A stretch of 64,000 nucleotides of DNA from Pohlia nutans. Its lineage: Eukaryota > Streptophyta > Bryopsida > Bryales > Mniaceae. Made by a program: the position numbers and the translations under genes. The stretch lies in contig CM040106.1 of the NCBI GenBank assembly GCA_022496805.1, positions 9,734,001 through 9,798,000 of the forward strand, given 5' to 3'. Positions 1 through 11,614 of this stretch are shown here, piece after piece. Numbering within the stretch: position 1 is the first letter of the stretch; every line of letters starts with the position of its first letter. The notes beneath the pieces were generated by a model that ran no database searches, was not told where the DNA came from, and saw only the letters and a list, made by a program, of their open reading frames with translations.

Positions 1-3000
1 TGATAAGGAAATAGTTGTATTACAAATCATGGTTATAGAATGTGGAAGACAATTCCTTAATGCATACATTCATAGGAAATAATTATAGTGATATTTGCAA
101 CGTCATTTTGTACCGAATTCCTGAACACCAAACAACCAATCGAGTATGTGACGTGTGTTTCTACCGTGTTCACATATGGTAGGATGAAGTCATTGTATTA
201 GGCACCATGAGGTTTGCACGGATGTATGAAGGACGCCCTAAACAGACCTTTTTGGATTGAACATATATGAAAGAAGTCTTGTATGCAGTTGTTTGACTGC
301 TAGGTGAGCAAAGTCCACAAGTAGTTTCACATGTTTAACAAGAACTGTAAAACTTCAATCTGTCTACGTTGACCACATAGACGCTCACGATCTGTGTTTA
401 TGGAAGAGGACATCATGTGCTGAAGTTAATAATGTCAAACCGGTGTACTATGATGAAAACATGTAACCTTGTATTTTGGAAGAAACTACAGCACCTAATA
501 AAATAATGAAAGTTCACTGAGAAATGAAGATCTAGCATTATATCTTGCACGATGAAGTAGTGCAAAAAAGTCCATGATTACATGAAAGATACAGAGGTCA
601 AGTTGCAGAGAACACTATTGACGTTCTAGAAAACCTCATGTGGCTCCCTGTCAAACACCTCATACTACAGACAATTCTCTCAAAGTACAAGCAATGTGAA
701 ATAGACGTACTCATTGTGTAATCGATAATATACAGTCATACCTTAAAAGACAAACATTAAGAGTTGGAACGTCAAATTCATATAATTGTCTGCTACATTA
801 GTTGCAGTGGTATTGTTTTTCATGACGTGCAAGGTGATATAGACCAAACTAGAAAGAGATTGAGTGTGGAACGTCTCACCAAATGTCATGTACTCTCCGA
901 TGGTCCTTGCCACGACAATGGATCATATGTATTTAAACAAAGATAGATAATAGGTCACAACCACAGTGTTCTCAAAACAATGTTTGCAAATTCAGCATTT
1001 GAACATTTGAAAGGAGCAATGATAATAACATACAATAATATGCTCATTCAAAATGCTGAATATAGACACCTAAAACAATAAGAATGGCATCCTTATCATT
1101 TTACCGGAATACGTGCGTTGTGTACACGCAATGCATCATATTTAAAGATGTAATGGCAATATTTGCGGAATTTTAGTATTGGGACATATATATACTGGAA
1201 GTACTATAAACCAACAATGACAATAGAATCTACAACTAAGTGGATGTATGTCAGAAATGATTTGCATCAACGGATCAATATTTTCAACCACTTGCAATAG
1301 CAATCCCAAAACTCAAGTAGGAGTTCACGAAGATATAAGAGGTATTAATAGTATTGTCTCGTAGTAGGACCGCGGCTCTACAGCTAGGGCAAAGCCAATG
1401 CCAAATGCACCAAAAACATTTGATTAAAAAAAGTGAATGCAATCACTCTGGACAAGTATCCAGTTTGAAGTTTTGTGTTATTCAAATATTGTCATTTGTG
1501 ATGAAGAATTCATCAAGAAAGTACACCAATTAAAATGGGATCTCAAAAATATGATAGTCTATTTAGAAAAGTCAATAAATTGCACAATTTGATAGTTTAC
1601 AAGAAATGAAAAAAATTGCACTTACTTGTCATCAGCCAAGCGCTTTTTGAGATCTCACTATTATTGAAGTTCCAAAAACACAAACTACCATCTTGGGCTT
1701 GAACAAACAACCTTTGCCATGAATGGTCGAATGCCAAACATTTGATTTTTGTTTTCCTGCTTCAATAGCTCATTTGAAACCCAATTTAGTGCTTTAGAAC
1801 AGCATACACATTTTTCTCAAGGGTACCTAGAAATGCCAATTATCGATCTTAACTATAACTGTATCCTATACAAAATATTTTATCATGAAATCAAACATTA
1901 TAGCATTCAACCAAACCTCTTTTACCTCTAGGTATCAAAAAAATGTGAAGACATCTTCACCTATATCACCAATGAATCGACCTCTCTAAACACAACCTAA
2001 ATTTTACAAGTTATTCAAATTTATATTCAAAGTGGGATGTAGTGATTGATTGCTAGCTTGCTATAGATTCAACCTTGGTGATTTGAGTCCAAGATAGTGG
2101 CATTAAGAAAATGTTTTTGTAACCCCAAATTTACAATGCCATTCTGACACCCTGCAGAGAAAACTCACATGACAAGGTAGCAACCTAACGAAACAGAGGA
2201 TAGTATATTATTGCAACAATCAATCTTGTCCGTGCCTCTTGTACTCGTCGTTTATATCACATCTCAAGTTCGTTACCCCCAGCCAATAGAACCTAACAAT
2301 GTGTTAAAGAACATTCAAGGTACGATTGAGAAAAGAAACTTCATGAATCTCTGCATTGTTGTCCACCAATTCTTGACCACCAAGATTAGTTGATGTAGAT
2401 CTCATGTGAAAAAAAAAAAAAAAAAAATCTCTTGTGAACGACTATATGTGGCCCATAATACTCAAAATTTCCAATTCAGTTCTACCATTTTTGTCCCAAG
2501 TGTACAAAATAGTCCGAACTCAATGAATATAGGGTTCTCTGTAAACTGTAGGTGATGGCATGCGATTGTCAAATGTTGTAACCGTGGAAAAATGACAAGA
2601 ACCTTATAAACATCATCATTATTTGCTGCTTCTAATTGGCCACACAACCTACATCAAATTTGAATGAAGAAGAAGCACCAAAAATCACCAACAAAACTTC
2701 CATTCAAACGGAAATACCTTCAACTCGGGACACACGTAGTATCGGGACACATGTAATATTACACAAATACATGCTTAAAATCTCACCTACATAATGCAAT
2801 TGACTCAAGAGTGGGAACCATGCTACTTTGCTAGCTCCATAATTTGCATGATTGTCTGCAAAGTTAACACGATGAAATAAATTGGGCATCAATCTGACTC
2901 GCTAATTCATTGGTGCGGGAGTTCAATATGAGACACAACCAAAATACTACACATCAACAATATATCACAATGTCAACCAGAGACATAGAGAGAAAGTCTT

Positions 3001-4960
3001 TGACTCACCAAGGAACTCCAATGTTTGTCATTCATGCTGTATAATGGAATCGTAAGATCGCGCACCTAAAACTCAAAACGAAAATTTCCTTGTCAAAATA
3101 AAATATTCTAAACATAAACAGGTACACACGAGGAGGTTACATACTACATACTTTTGTGAACCACGTGCGGTCGGGGGTCAATTATAAGTGGGCTATTTAT
3201 CTAAATTGTTTTAAATAATTTGCACCCTATTAGTAGATAAAATGGTACTTTGAGGTATTTTTCAAGACCATACAGGTAAATATAATTTCCACTATTAAGT
3301 TATATTATAGACCCTATTTTATTTATAAATTGGACCATTTATCAAAATCTTGAAATCTCAGCAAAAAATTGAACTTAATTGGACATAACAAAACGACAAC
3401 AATACATGAATGTAACTTTCAAAGAATAACGATTGTGCTTAGTGCCTAAAATGTTTGAAAGTAGGTTTAAGTGAGAAATGCATGTTGTGAGAGGAAGCAT
3501 GCGGTACTACCACCCCACCCTTGCCTCGTGAATCTCATTGGTCACCTAATGCTAAAATTCATCATGAGGAGACTTTTCCATTAAACCAAATAATTCAACC
3601 TTCATTTGTGGTTCATTCCTAACCATTAGCTAACTTCAACGATTTTTAATCAAGTTGAGGCAATTCTCATTCAATCCAAGGATTTTCATTAAAACTCACA
3701 TAAATTCTTCGTTCCTTTAAATATTTGGGATACTTTATTAATAAAAATAGAATACTAACTATGCTTTTCACCTACCCTACTTTAAACATAATACCGTAGA
3801 GGCCATTTCATTCAGGCTATGGTATTTCTAAAATTTGTATAAATTTTTGCTCCAATGAATTATATGTACCCAATATTTTTTTTCATGTGGTTTAATAAAA
3901 TTTTGATAGTGACCTCCCCGAGCAGGTACATGAATATTATCTTTCCTATATGAAACCTCTACTTCAATCAGACAGAAGTTGTCTACAAGAAATGTAAACC
4001 TAATGCATAATATCGGCAACGCACAAAATGTTCTTTGTAGAGTCGTCTCCAGTGTCGGCACATAAGCGCCATCTCGTATATGAGAATTGCAACCATGTTA
4101 AAATGAGAATCTTTCCTTGAGATGGAGTATATAGTGGTTCCAAGCATACCGTGCCCCTATGACAAAATAAACAATTATTTGTAATACAAGGAACCCTCAC
4201 AATTTGACTCCAGGCCAAACTTGGGTGGGGGTAAATATAAGGGTTTTTTACCTTGGGGCAATTTTTTTTGTCTCCACCTTTGTCAAAAGCCTGAGGTTTA
4301 TTCCTGTAATTATGTTTACTCCCTGTAAAAGTTCCAGAAAAGGAATCAAAATTTTCCTTCAAACTTCCAATTTGCACTTTTGGTCGTAGTGCTAAATAGG
4401 GTAAAAAAATGAAGCCAAATTATCCACTTTTTACCTTGGAAAAAATGTCTTGGATTCCTATAGAATTTTTCATATTATCTCTATTGATCAATTTGGTAAG
4501 AAATCACTTTCCTGCCAAGTTTTAACTTCAAATTCGTTTCTACTTTGTTCCTTGGATACAAAAAATTCAAGTGCATTATCATCACCTCTATTGACATACT
4601 TTTAAACCCCCATTATATAAGGGCCACCTAGAGATAGCAAAAGAATGGAGCCCTCGAATGCCAAATGCGTATCAATATGAGGTGAAGATGTTACATTTCT
4701 ACATGAAAGTGATCTTTAGCGATGGAAGGGCGACGAAGCCAACACTCGGAGCAAGAGAAGCTCTGCCAAAACAAACTAATGCACGAAGAAGCTACATTGG
4801 GAGACGATCGCAACAATGACGACTGCAATCTACAATGGTTGTGGAGATAGCATGGAATAGTCATCGAGACAAGAAAATAGAATTAGTCATGGTGATGAAA
4901 TAAAATTGTCCTGCCGACAAACCTACCATCCTATGCATGCTCCTAGGTACGCAACTCTCG
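1..4960. other. Unassigned AT-rich spacer
   Basis: I recognise no gene here. Open frames are short (60-125 codons), occur on both strands and show no domain I can name. The longest is a 125-codon minus-strand frame at 4000-4377; it overlaps a plus-strand frame and is not convincing. A run of about 20 adenines lies near 2408-2427. The region from about 700 to 1350 reads in places like degraded coding sequence, but stops occur in every frame and I cannot assign it. Confidence 0.5.
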
Positions 4961-5499
4961 TATTATTTAGCCCTTATTATAATCATTTATATTGCATTTC
5001 AATTCAATTTCAACTGATATAATTAGTTTTAGTATAAAAAAACTTGGAGCCCTCCTTACAAGAAATATTAAAGAACCAAATATTCTTTAAAGACAATGAT
5101 AGCATCCAAAAACCTAATTATATGAGTTTGTTTAATACATGTAGCTTAGACTAAGCTACCCAATTTTTTGGGCTTTTTAATAAAAATTCAAGATTGTTCT
5201 ATTATATATAAATCACTGCAAATAAATTTTGAATTTAATCAAAGGCAACTTCTGATATAGTTTTTCAATGATTTTGCATAAGTGTCTCAAATAATTCTTT
5301 ACATACAATGTGGAGTTTTTTTATAATAAATATGCAGCCTAAACATTTTCTACATCTCTTTTAATATGATTCCGTCTTCACCAATTTTTTAAGTCCTTTT
5401 GTTTTTATATAATTTGATATAATTTTTACAAATACCAACATGTAAGCCGTTTTAATGCCGATGCCCCTTGCATATGATATAGGAGTTGCATACTTTGGT

Positions 5500-6160
5500 G
5501 CAACCATTGCAATTTAATTGTAATCTTTTATAGATTATACATTTTATTTTTATTTTCACAACTTTTATTTACTTTTTTATTTTACTTTAAATGCTTTATG
5601 ATTTTCAATTATTTGTAAATTAATTTATTGTGGTATTTTAGATTACATACCAAGTTTTTACTTTAGTATTTACAAATCAAAAAATCGATAAGCTTTATTT
5701 GTTTATTTACTTTAAATGCTTTACAAGCTTTATTTTTTTTAATTTACTTTACATGCTTTATTCGTTTGTAAATTAATCTTTTATGGTATTTTAGATTACA
5801 AAAAAAATAAAAAATCAGTAATGTGATAATTTATAAGTTTTGTTTATTTACTTGTAAACTTTGTTTTTTACATTTTAGATTGTACAAACTATTTCTATCT
5901 TTATATTTTCATTTAGTTTTACAATTTGACAATTGGATTATTTTTAGAATTACAAATGGAAATTTTTAATTTTACTTTAGCTTTAATTTTATATGAGTAG
6001 AAATCTATATATATGTCTAATTAAATCTAGAACTCGATTTCCCGGCCACAGGGTTCTAGTGTCGTTACATAAGTTCGAGTTCCTTATATAATTAATTATT
6101 ACCTCTTCGCCACTATGAATGGTTTTAATCATTACCTTTCACCACATTTTTAATTCTGTT
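5500..6160 (+). repeat. AT-rich dispersed repeat, copy A
   Basis: A very AT-rich tract with recurring phrases of the type 'ATTTTAGATTACAAA' and 'TTTACTTTAAATGCTTTA' leads into a short GC-richer tail. The tail begins with a TAAATCTAGA-like box near 6023, then a CCCGGCCACAGGGTTCTA-like box. It ends in two copies of a TAATCATTACCT...CACCAC box near 6090-6150. The same order of boxes recurs near 16866-17015 and, inverted, near 18640-18780. This is direct sequence similarity seen by eye. The element class is unknown; no coding capacity is visible. Confidence 0.55.
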
Positions 6161-6264
6161 GACAAAATACTCGGAGAGGGTTTTTACTTAAGAAAATTAC
6201 AAAGGGAATCAATATGCGTGGGCGTGGGCATCGTCGTCGTCGTCAGCTTGGCTAGCAACTTGGT

Positions 6265-6669
6265 TTGTTCTGTTCAAGGTCGGTAGTGAATGACAATGAG
6301 AAGGAGGGTGAATTTTCCACACTAGAGTTGCCGGACTATCGACTGGGAATTGAAGATGACGCGACTTCAGTGACGCATGATTTTTTTGAAAAAGATGCAG
6401 CTTCAGTGACGCATGAATTTGAATACACGCCCGTGAAGACCACGAATTTGGACTCGAAGCAAGTGTACCAATTTCCCATTACTGAATATAGGGTTATGAA
6501 TTTGTGTTTGTGGAGTTGTCGACGTTGCAGTGGTTTTATTGAGGAGGGATTCTGTTGTTGTAATATGCTAGGTCAGGTATGTAGAATTTGCCTCTCTAGG
6601 TTTCACTCCAAATTGAATTTTATGGAGAAGAGTTTATTTCTGTTTCTTTTTCTTACGGTTGTCGGATGA
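6265..6669 (+). CDS. Unidentified exon-like open frame, 134 codons
   Basis: This is the longest plus-strand frame left of the copia element. The product is acidic in its first half. It contains an internal near-duplication (DDATSVTHDFFEKD followed by DAASVTHEFEY), then a cysteine-rich stretch at about residues 78-110 with several CxxC-like pairs. A GTATGTAG sequence near 6578 could be a splice donor, in which case the true exon ends inside the frame. It sits downstream of dispersed repeat copy A and upstream of a further exon-like piece at 7219-7289. I do not recognise the family. It could be a host gene exon or a chance frame in decayed repeat DNA. Confidence 0.3.
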   Translation: MFCSRSVVNDNEKEGEFSTLELPDYRLGIEDDATSVTHDFFEKDAASVTHEFEYTPVKTTNLDSKQVYQFPITEYRVMNLCLWSCRRCSGFIEEGFCCCNMLGQVCRICLSRFHSKLNFMEKSLFLFLFLTVVG

Positions 6670-7218
6670 TGGCGAGGAATGAGACGTCCGTACGCAGTCG
6701 TCTTGACGATGAGGAGACACTAGAACGAAAAATTTAGGGTTAGGAATTTGTGTGTGTGTTTGTGAGGTCGGGAGTAGGGATTGCAGCAGGGCTTTTTACA
6801 TTTTGTGTTTTTGTATCTGTGTATGTTTCATGAGGGTTAGTTGTTGTCGTCGTCATTGTTGTTATGCATTGAAAAGTACGATATCATTAATCGAGTTATG
6901 CAAGTTAAAGAAGCTCTTTGAAGAAGAAATCAATCGCTTGGCGTATTGTATGCATTTGGGAATATCTCACATTTGCGGTTCTTGTTTCTGAGGCGGTACG
7001 AAGTAGCAGCCTTAATATTGTGCTCTGATAATCACATAGATTAAGTTCAGATATCACGCATGCTAGCTGATTACAGAGATATGTGTTCAGTAAGCGACTT
7101 GAGTTCCTTCCTTGCAGCATATGTGAGCATTCATTATTTATATTCGGATTGTTTTGGTGGCATTGTCATACCTAATGAACTAATTGTTCTATATTTAGGC
7201 ACTTAAATTTTTCTTTAG

Positions 7219-7289
7219 ATTGTTGGCTAACATCGCCCATTTGATTTCTATTCCCGGGGAGATTCGCAAGGAATTAGAATTGGCTACCA
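7219..7289 (+). other. Possible host exon fragment interrupted by copia
   Basis: A TTTCTTTAG acceptor-like sequence is followed by an open stretch reading LLANIAHLISIPGEI and RKELELAT, up to the copia target site TACCA (7285-7289). If the copia element is removed, the frame could continue briefly at 13479 (LLMEFCASS) before a stop. The match to an exon is inferred only from the acceptor and the open frame; I do not recognise a protein family. Confidence 0.25.
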
Positions 7290-8352
7290 TGTTGAAGCAG
7301 AAGATGTAGGGTAGTGTTGCTAGAAGCCAAAGGGGTTTGAGTGGAAATAATGATGCGTGGAAGAGGGATCAAGGCATGGGTTGATCTTAGAGGCCTCTAG
7401 TGGTGAGTTATCCTATATGGGTTGTCATGCACACCTCCTAGTGTACAGCTCTTAACCCTTTAGTGCCCAAGTTACTGTAGCTGGGAGGTCTGGATTTCAG
7501 TGACTTTTTCCACCGTGATTGAGATTACCAAAAATAGAATGGATTAAATTAGAAATTAGCCATGCAATTCTATTCTCAACTAGAGAGCACACATTTTATT
7601 AAAATTTGAGAATCATCCAATGGTGGGATTGGAACATTATAGTATGTATTTGAACTGTATAATGCACGCTCAAAGATGAGATTTTAGGGCGTGTGTGACT
7701 TCAAAGTTAAATAGAATTTGGATTAAATTTTCAAAAATGAAAGTAAAGAAGTTCAGCTATGCCCTATGTCAACACCTCTCTGTTGCAATCTTTTATATCA
7801 AGAATAAACTCACACATAATTGTTGTGAATTTTATAAGTGAAAGTGACTTATCCATGTATGGTTTAGGCAAAATTTTATACGTTCAAAATTGACAAGAGT
7901 GGGTACATTAGTCACGATCGGAGTACACATACTAATGGAAGATGAAGAAGAGAACACAATACAAAAAAAACAAAACAAGATATGAAACTTCCAAACACAA
8001 GAAATATTGCATAATACATGTGTTGTATTTGTAAGTATTTACTGTATTTTCAAGTATTTGCAGTATTTTCGCGTGTTCTTGATAGGTATTTTGATAGTTG
8101 TACAATTCCAAATTGAAAATTTATTTCCCTGGAAGATGTATAATTTATGTGGGATAATCTGAACTTCAAAACTGAAGTTCCAATTCTTCACGAATTCTCT
8201 GCTATTTGCATTTCGGACGTTGCAGTGACCATAATGTGGTCAGCTGGGCACTAAAGGGTTAAGAAGGGAAGCTCTTCGATAAAGATCAACTCTTTCTACG
8301 CATTCTTTGTGTTTGTGTATGTGCCTTGTGCATTCCTCTATTACCTTCAATA
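7290..8352 (+). repeat. 5' LTR of copia element (split by insertion)
   Basis: Starts TGTTGAAGCAGAAGATG and ends CTTCAATA. It matches the 3' LTR at 13219-13474 along its whole length apart from an 803-bp block inserted at a TTAA after LTR position 166. Without the block and the duplicated TTAA it is 256 bp. The sequence directly after it, GGTTATGGACCCACTTATG at 8353-8371, is the likely primer-binding region. A nearly identical motif follows the LTR of the second copia at 57518-57500 on the minus strand. Confidence 0.9.
7456..8258. mobile_element. TTAA-flanked non-autonomous DNA transposon, 803 bp (piggyBac-like termini)
   Basis: The block is bounded by TTAA at 7452-7455 and 8259-8262. The uninterrupted 3' LTR has a single TTAA at the same position (13381-13384), which proves insertion with TTAA duplication. 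The termini are inverted repeats of 14 bp, CCCTTTAGTGCCCA at the left and its reverse complement at the right. TTAA targets with 5'-CC(C/Y) termini are the known signature of the piggyBac superfamily; Kolobok also uses TTAA but has different terminal bases. No transposase frame is present inside. Superfamily assignment is inference from ends and target only. Confidence 0.85.
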
Positions 8353-9165
8353 GGTTATGGACCCACTTATGTGTGTTGGATGAGTGTTGGACTTCATTGA
8401 GATGTTTTGTTGGAGGTTGTAACGGAAGGGGCCGATTTGGAGCTTTTGGGAGCATTTTTGAGCTTTTTGAAGGAGTCTTGTCTATTGGAGGTGCGCACGG
8501 GCTGAAGTTGCACATTGAAGCACTCTTCTTGGTCAATCTCTTCCTTTGGTGCTCTACTTTCTTGATTCCAAACCCCTATTGTAAGTGGAACATTGTTTTG
8601 TTTAAGTTGGTGCACTTGTGATTTTGCAAGTGATTTGTGAGGTGTTGAGGCTCTAAGGGAAGGGTCTACAATCTGATTTTAGTGATTGGACACTTAGATA
8701 GAGGTGTTGCATGTGTTCTGTGCCCTTGGAGTGCTCAAAATTTCATGTGGACTCGTTTAATGCACTTGGGAGCACAAAGGTGTGGTTTTGGGCTATTTCA
8801 ATGCAATTTGGGTTTTCAGGGGCTTGTGTGAGTCTATAAGCATTGATTTAGTGCTATTGAGGGACATAAAGGTGTTGATTATGTGCATTGAGTGATTGGG
8901 AACACTAAGGTGTTGTTTTGAGTCAATTGGAATAGTGGAGAGCTCCATTGAGTTATTTGAGGTGTTTTGGTGAACATCTTGGAAATTTGAGTGATGAACC
9001 TTTGCACTTGAGTGTTGGAAGGTGTGTGTGGAGCACATAGGTGGTGACTTGAGGTTTAGGTTGTTGTAGAGGCATTGGAAGCACAAAGGTGCTACATTCT
9101 ATCAAAAATCATAAAAACAAGTGTCCTTTTTAAGTTTGAGGGTTGAATTGTGTGCAAAGACGTAC
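8353..9165 (+). other. Copia untranslated leader
   Basis: About 0.8 kb between the 5' LTR and gag without a credible frame. The sequence is rich in short recurring phrases (GTGTTG, GAGCACA, CACTTGAG/GTGGAG) spaced irregularly. A comparable repetitive leader lies between LTR and gag in the second copia (56746-57517). Such leaders hold the primer-binding site and packaging signals in copia elements. Confidence 0.6.
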
Positions 9166-10140
9166 ATCATAGCATCCTATAAGGGTGAGGGTCCCAAAGT
9201 GGTAGACAAGTTTGATCGGGTGAATTTCCACTTATGGAAGTTCCAAATGGAGATGGTGATGGCCGAGAAGGACTTGTAGGAGATTGTAGATGGTAGAGAG
9301 GAGCCCCCTCATTCTAATTTGGACCCTTGCGCTATGCAAGCATACATGCGGGGGGAGAAGAAGGGATTTGCAATTTTAACTCTCAATCTCTCGGATTCGC
9401 AACTCCTGCACATTTGTTCTTATAAGACACCCGCAGAAGTATGGACCAAGCTTTGCAACATTCACGAAGCCAAGAGTTTGGTCAACATTTTGTTTTTGAG
9501 GCGCAAGTTCTTCACCATCAAGATGGAGGAAGAAGACGACATGTTGGCTCACATCAACAAGATCAAGGCACTTGCTGATCAACTCAACAATGCGGACGTG
9601 ACCATCTCGGATGGGGACATCATGATGACGCTCTTGGAAAGTCTACCCCCTTCGTACGAGTATCTCATCGTGGCTATAGAGTTGAGGCCTATTTCCTAAC
9701 TCACATTGGACTATGTGACGTCGCGGTTGTTGCACCAGCTCTTGCGGCGAAAGGATAATGAGTCTTGTGGAGATAGTGCGGCTCTTATGACCAAGCAATC
9801 CAAGAATGGAGGCGGTGGGAGCTCTAGTGACAAGGTGTGCTTTATTGCGGCAAGAAGGGTCACATCGCAAGGATTTTTTTCAAGCATAGGAACAATGATA
9901 AGGGTGAGAGTGGCAACAACACAAAGACACGTGACAATGATGATGAGTATGTTTTCACCACAAGGTATGCCTCTTATGACGTAAGCATGAGTGATGATGT
10001 TGACGAATACGCAAACATGGCAAGTCACGTATTGTGCAATGGTAGTGTGAGCGATTGGATTGTGGATTTGGGTGCCACATGTCACATGGCTCCCAAAAAA
10101 ATTGTTTTCATTTGTGTCATCTCATTTTGCTATAGAAAGT
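9166..10140 (+). pseudogene. Copia Gag and protease region, broken
   Basis: Gag (UBN2/Retrotran_gag type) is recognisable from phrases such as LWKFQMEM, VWTKLCNIHEAKSLVNILFL, RRKFFTIKMEEEDD and SLPPSYEYLI. It should start near 9166, where the expected ATG appears as ATCATA. An in-frame TAG at 9277-9279 replaces a tryptophan codon and a TAA sits at 9697-9699. The zinc knuckle near 9837 (YCGKKGHIAR) is cut by a frameshift and its last cysteine is lost (IFFKH). The protease follows at about 10055-10090 and reads DWIVDLGATCHM, with the catalytic D-S-G changed to D-L-G. Gag packages element RNA and the protease would process the polyprotein; neither can work here. Confidence 0.85.
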
Positions 10141-11610
10141 GATTTTGGATGATGATACGGTGCCTGAGGCTGTGGGCATAGGCCAAATTGTAGTGGATAC
10201 CGAGATGGGAGGCCGTATGAAGACAATTACTATCAAAGATATCCTCCACGTTCCCAAATTAAAAGCCAACTTTTTATTGGTAAGGCATTTGGTTGCAAAA
10301 AAGCTTGCGTGTAGAGTTTAGTGATACGGGGACCTTTGTGTTGTCACCGAATTGAGAGAAGTAGCCATCATTGAAGAAATCGACGATTTGTACCACATTA
10401 GGTTTTTGAAGGTGCATACCAGTGAATCTGCGGCGTTGGCGCAATCAAGCGCAAAGGACGACAAGTTGGAGTTGTGGCATCGTCGACTCGGCCATTTGAA
10501 CATTAAGAGTGTGAAAACTCTTCGTGGCATAGTAAGTGGCATGGACCTACTTGAATCGCATGTGGATCCTTCTTCATTCACATGTGAGGGTTGCATCAAG
10601 GGCAAGCAACAACGATTGCTGTTTGCAGGTGAAGCGGCAACTCGTGAAAACGAGCCTTTGGAAATCATTCATTCAAATCTGTGTGGTTTGATGAAGACAA
10701 CGTTGATGAGGGATGCAAGTACTTTGTGAACTTGATTGACGACTTTTCAAGGAAGATTTGGCTCTACCCAATCAAGGCTAAGAGTGAGTGCTTTGACAAG
10801 TTCCAGGAGTTCAAAGCATTGGTGGAGAAGCAATCCGAGAAGAAGATCAAGGTATTTTGATCCGACAACGGTGGCAAATTCATGTCCAACAAGTTTGATG
10901 ATTTTTTTGAAAAAATAAGGCATTGCGCGCCAAATATTGGGCCCGTATATCCCTCAACAGAATGGAACTGCGGAGCAAAGAAATCAAACCATTGTAGAGA
11001 TGGCAAGAAGCATGTTGCATGCTCAAAACTTGAAGTTGGAACTTAGGGCAGAAGCACTGGTGAATGCCGTGTACACTCGCAATCGGTGCCCTATAAATGC
11101 GGTTGCAAACTTGACACCCGAGCAAGCATAGACGGAGAGGCAACCTGGAGTTTCACACATGCGCATTTTTGGATGTATTGCATATGCAAAGGTACCGGAT
11201 GCTCGTAGGACCAAACTTGATGCAAAGGCCAAAAAATGTGTGTTTCTTGGATATTGTGAAGGTACCAAGGCGTATAGATTGATGTCGGTGGACAAAAAGA
11301 AGATCATTTGATCTTGCAATGTCACGTCTTGTGAGGAATCTACGGTGGAGCCTCATTTGGAGGATGGTCCAAGTAGGAGATGTGGAGACGTCATTGTGAA
11401 CACATCCTCAAAATCACCTATCGTTGATGTTGGCGATGAAGATGGAGGTGAGAAGGTTAGCGAGTTGGAGGTTTCATCAAGTTCGAGCATCAAGAACGAC
11501 GCAAAGAAGATGTAAGTGGAGAACACTAATTCAAACATTCGGCGATATCCCAAAAGAGTGCGCAAGCCGCCCGGAGAGTGGTGAAAGAATCACATTTTCC
11601 TTCCAAGTGA
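10140..11610 (+). pseudogene. Copia GAG-pre-integrase and integrase, broken
   Basis: The pre-integrase zinc region reads LWHRRLGHLNIKSVKTL near 10470 and TCEGCIKGKQ near 10580. The integrase core follows: NLIDDFSRKIWLYPIKAKSE, then SDNGGKF near 10860, then PYIPQQNGTAEQRNQTIVEMAR near 10940 (the D,D,E region). A TGA replaces the arginine codon just before SDNGG (10858-10860), a TAG replaces a tryptophan after LTPEQA (11129-11131), and further stops occur near 11309 and 11513. Frameshifts near 10320, 10720 and 10900 move the reading frame. The integrase C-terminal GKF-type region (VFLGYCEGTKAYRL) is still readable at about 11240. Confidence 0.85.
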
Positions 11611-11614
11611 TGAC

